This document shows positions 62,700-64,000 of a stretch of DNA of 64,000 nucleotides, piece after piece (the first letter of the stretch is position 1; the number at the start of each line of letters is the position of its first letter). The DNA lies in NCBI RefSeq assembly GCF_023571765.1, contig NZ_JAMJXC010000009.1:158956-222955 (forward strand), given 5' to 3'. The translations under genes were made by a program, and so were the position numbers. This DNA comes from Xanthobacter aminoxidans. GTDB lineage: Bacteria > Pseudomonadota > Alphaproteobacteria > Rhizobiales > Xanthobacteraceae. The notes beneath the pieces are model-generated. The model saw only the letters and a program-made list of their open reading frames with translations, was not told where the DNA came from and made no database searches.

Positions 62700-63873
62700 C
62701 GAGGTTCGCGGCGCGCGTCGTCGAAAGCATCGCCGAGATCGCGGCGGCGGACTGGGACGCCTGCCTGCCGGGGGAGGCGGAAGATCACGCCTATTTCAGC
62801 GCCTGCGACAGCGCGGCGGTCGCCTCCGGTGTCGGCCTGCGCTGCGGGGCCGTGGTCGTCACGGATTGTGTCGGCGTCGCTGCCGTGGCGCCGGTCTTTC
62901 CCTTCGCTTACAGGCTGGACACGCCGTTGCAGGGGCGTGTGCGGCGGTGGGCGGAGGCTGCCTTCCGGGTGGTTCCCGGTCTTGCGGCGATCCGGGTGCT
63001 TTGCGTTGGCTCGCCCTATGCGGAGCGCTGCCACCTCGGCTTCGCCGCTCGCCTAGATGCGGCAGCCCGCGCCGGGGCGATGGCGGTCCTGCTGACCGCG
63101 CTGGAGACGGAGGCGCGGGCGCGGGGCGCGCATCTCGTCGCGTTCAAGGATCTTGCGCCTCGGGAGGATGAGGCGCTGGCACCGATGCTTCGACGTGCCG
63201 GCTTCGCCAGTCTCGGCAGCCTTCCGGTCGCCACGCTAGACCTGCCTTTCGTGGATGCGGACGGCTATCTCGCCTCGCTCTCCGGCGCGACGCGCAAGGA
63301 CATCCGCCGCAAGCTTGCGAAGGCCGGGTCGGTGCGCATCGAGCATCGTATCGGCATCGCCGGGCTGGAGGACGAAATCGAAACCCTCTACGAGGCGACG
63401 CGCACGCGCAGCGGCCTCGATTACGGCGAACTCGAAGTGCTGCCGCCGGGCTATTTCGCAGCCGTCGCCGAGGCGCTCGGAGAGCGGGCCGTCTTTGCCC
63501 TCTACTGGGTGGGAGACACGCTTGCGGCCTTTAACCTGCTACTCGTCGAATCCGACCGCGTGATCGACAAATTCCTGGGCATGCGCTACCCGCTGGCGCG
63601 CAACCACAACCTCTATGCGGTCAGCTGGATGGCGAATGTGCGGTTCTGCCTGGAGCGGGCCGTAAGCGAGCTGCAGACCGGGCAGACCGCCTACGCCTCG
63701 AAGCTGCGCTTCGGCAGCCGTCTGGTCCCTTCAACCATTCGCTTCCGCCATCACAATCGCCTGGTGCAATGTCTGCTCGCAGGCCTGGGCCCCTGGTTGT
63801 CCTTCGATCACCTGGATCCCCAGCTTGCCTCCTCGCGAACCGCTTCGTCGCCTGATCCGATGGATCGGGAGCG
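62696..63873 (+). CDS. FemAB/GNAT-like acyltransferase, 3' end replaced by IS element
   Basis: About 392 native codons from ATG 62696. Two GNAT-type halves; the second has the BioF2/FemAB-like motif S-G-A-T-R-K-D-I-R-R-K near 202-212 and C-terminal S-K-L-R-F-G-S-R-L-V-P. Such proteins transfer an acyl or aminoacyl group to an amine. The frame runs without stop into the IS3-type element that I place from 63874, and on to the window edge. The domain appears nearly complete before the junction, so activity may survive. Last visible gene of the enzyme operon; further genes may lie beyond the insertion. Confidence 0.78.
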
Positions 63874-64000
63874 TGATCTTCCCCCGAAAAAGTGGACGGG
63901 GTTAAGCCGCTCTGCGTTCCATCTCGGCCGGGCTGATGTAGCCGAGGGCGGAGTGCAGGCGGCGGGAATTGTAGAAGCCCTCGATGTATCCGAACAGGTC
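63874..64000. mobile_element. IS3-family insertion sequence, one end only
   Basis: The stretch beginning TGATCTTCCCCCGAAAAAGT looks like the terminal inverted repeat of an IS3-family element (5'-TG end), followed on the opposite strand by the 3' end of a transposase gene. It continues past the right edge. The exact boundary is a prediction from the TG end; target duplication cannot be checked. Confidence 0.75.
63902..64000 (-). CDS. IS3-family transposase OrfB, C-terminal fragment
   Basis: Reverse-strand codons read D-L-F-G-Y-I-E-G-F-Y-N-S-R-R-L-H then S-A-L-G-Y-I-S-P-A-E-M-E-R-R-A-A and stop (complement 63902-63904). Y-N-x-x-R-x-H-x-x-L-G-Y-x-S-P-x-E is the conserved C-terminus of the DDE integrase-core OrfB proteins of IS3-type elements. 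The start lies beyond the window. Confidence 0.9.
   Translation of the reverse strand, partial: DLFGYIEGFYNSRRLHSALGYISPAEMERRAA

Noticed and set aside
48438..63873. Modular NRPS or PKS cluster
   Set aside because: No adenylation, condensation or multi-domain PKS genes are present; only a free carrier protein and one ketosynthase are seen.

Overview
The window is GC-rich, densely coded DNA with alphaproteobacterial traits: many ATGA/GTGA start-stop overlaps, two branched-chain-type ABC uptake gene sets next to acyl-CoA catabolism, an Lrp-dadX-dadA locus, NodT-type outer-membrane factors, and a cobalamin riboswitch on a class I ribonucleotide reductase. A Hyphomicrobiales (Xanthobacteraceae-like) genome is my best guess, by inference only. 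No rRNA, tRNA or CRISPR array was seen.

Region 1 (1-23337) is catabolic and built around acyl-CoA thioesters. A first block has a partial acyl-CoA dehydrogenase and a CoA-transferase on the minus strand. Divergent from these are a split 3-hydroxyacyl-CoA dehydrogenase, an acyl-CoA ligase, two SDRs, a DUF35 protein, an SCP2-type thiolase, an alpha-methylacyl-CoA racemase-like protein, a solute-binding protein and an Fe-S/FAD ene-reductase. A second block (13821-23337) has another solute-binding protein, a TetR regulator, a ligase, thiolase, enoyl-CoA hydratase family member, a second DUF35 protein and a LivH / LivM-LivG fusion / LivF importer. Both blocks look like uptake plus beta-oxidation-like degradation of a branched or cyclic carboxylic acid; the substrate cannot be read from the sequence.

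Region 2 (23408-29827, minus strand) is a NitT/TauT-type ABC importer operon with a metallo-beta-lactamase-fold hydrolase and a terminal GntR regulator, followed by a choloylglycine hydrolase/penicillin V acylase family enzyme. Region 3 (30099-34915) is a ytcA-mdtNOP-like efflux operon. Region 4 (35017-38047) is Lrp, alanine racemase and D-amino acid dehydrogenase. Region 5 (38182-42559) is a cobalamin riboswitch followed by nrdA and nrdB; the small subunit has Phe at the radical-Tyr position and Glu as first metal ligand, as in class Ic (Mn/Fe) enzymes. Region 6 (42735-48184) has an RND pump, a cytochrome b561 and a GNAT protein.

Region 7 (48438-63873) is the most novel part. An OmpR-type two-component system is followed by a small secreted protein, a SyrD/PvdE-type ABC exporter, an outer-membrane factor + FtsX-type permease + ATPase + HlyD adaptor set, and a compact enzyme set: acyl carrier protein, ketosynthase, MtnX-like phosphatase, class III aminotransferase, arginase-fold protein, alpha/beta hydrolase and FemAB/GNAT-like acyltransferase. 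Four transcription units here are preceded by the same direct repeat (GTAAT-N6-GTAAY, 11-bp period), the geometry expected of an OmpR/PhoB-family regulator. I infer one co-regulated system that makes and exports a small acyl- or aminoacyl-type metabolite. The last enzyme gene is interrupted near its 3' end by an IS3-family element that continues past the right edge.
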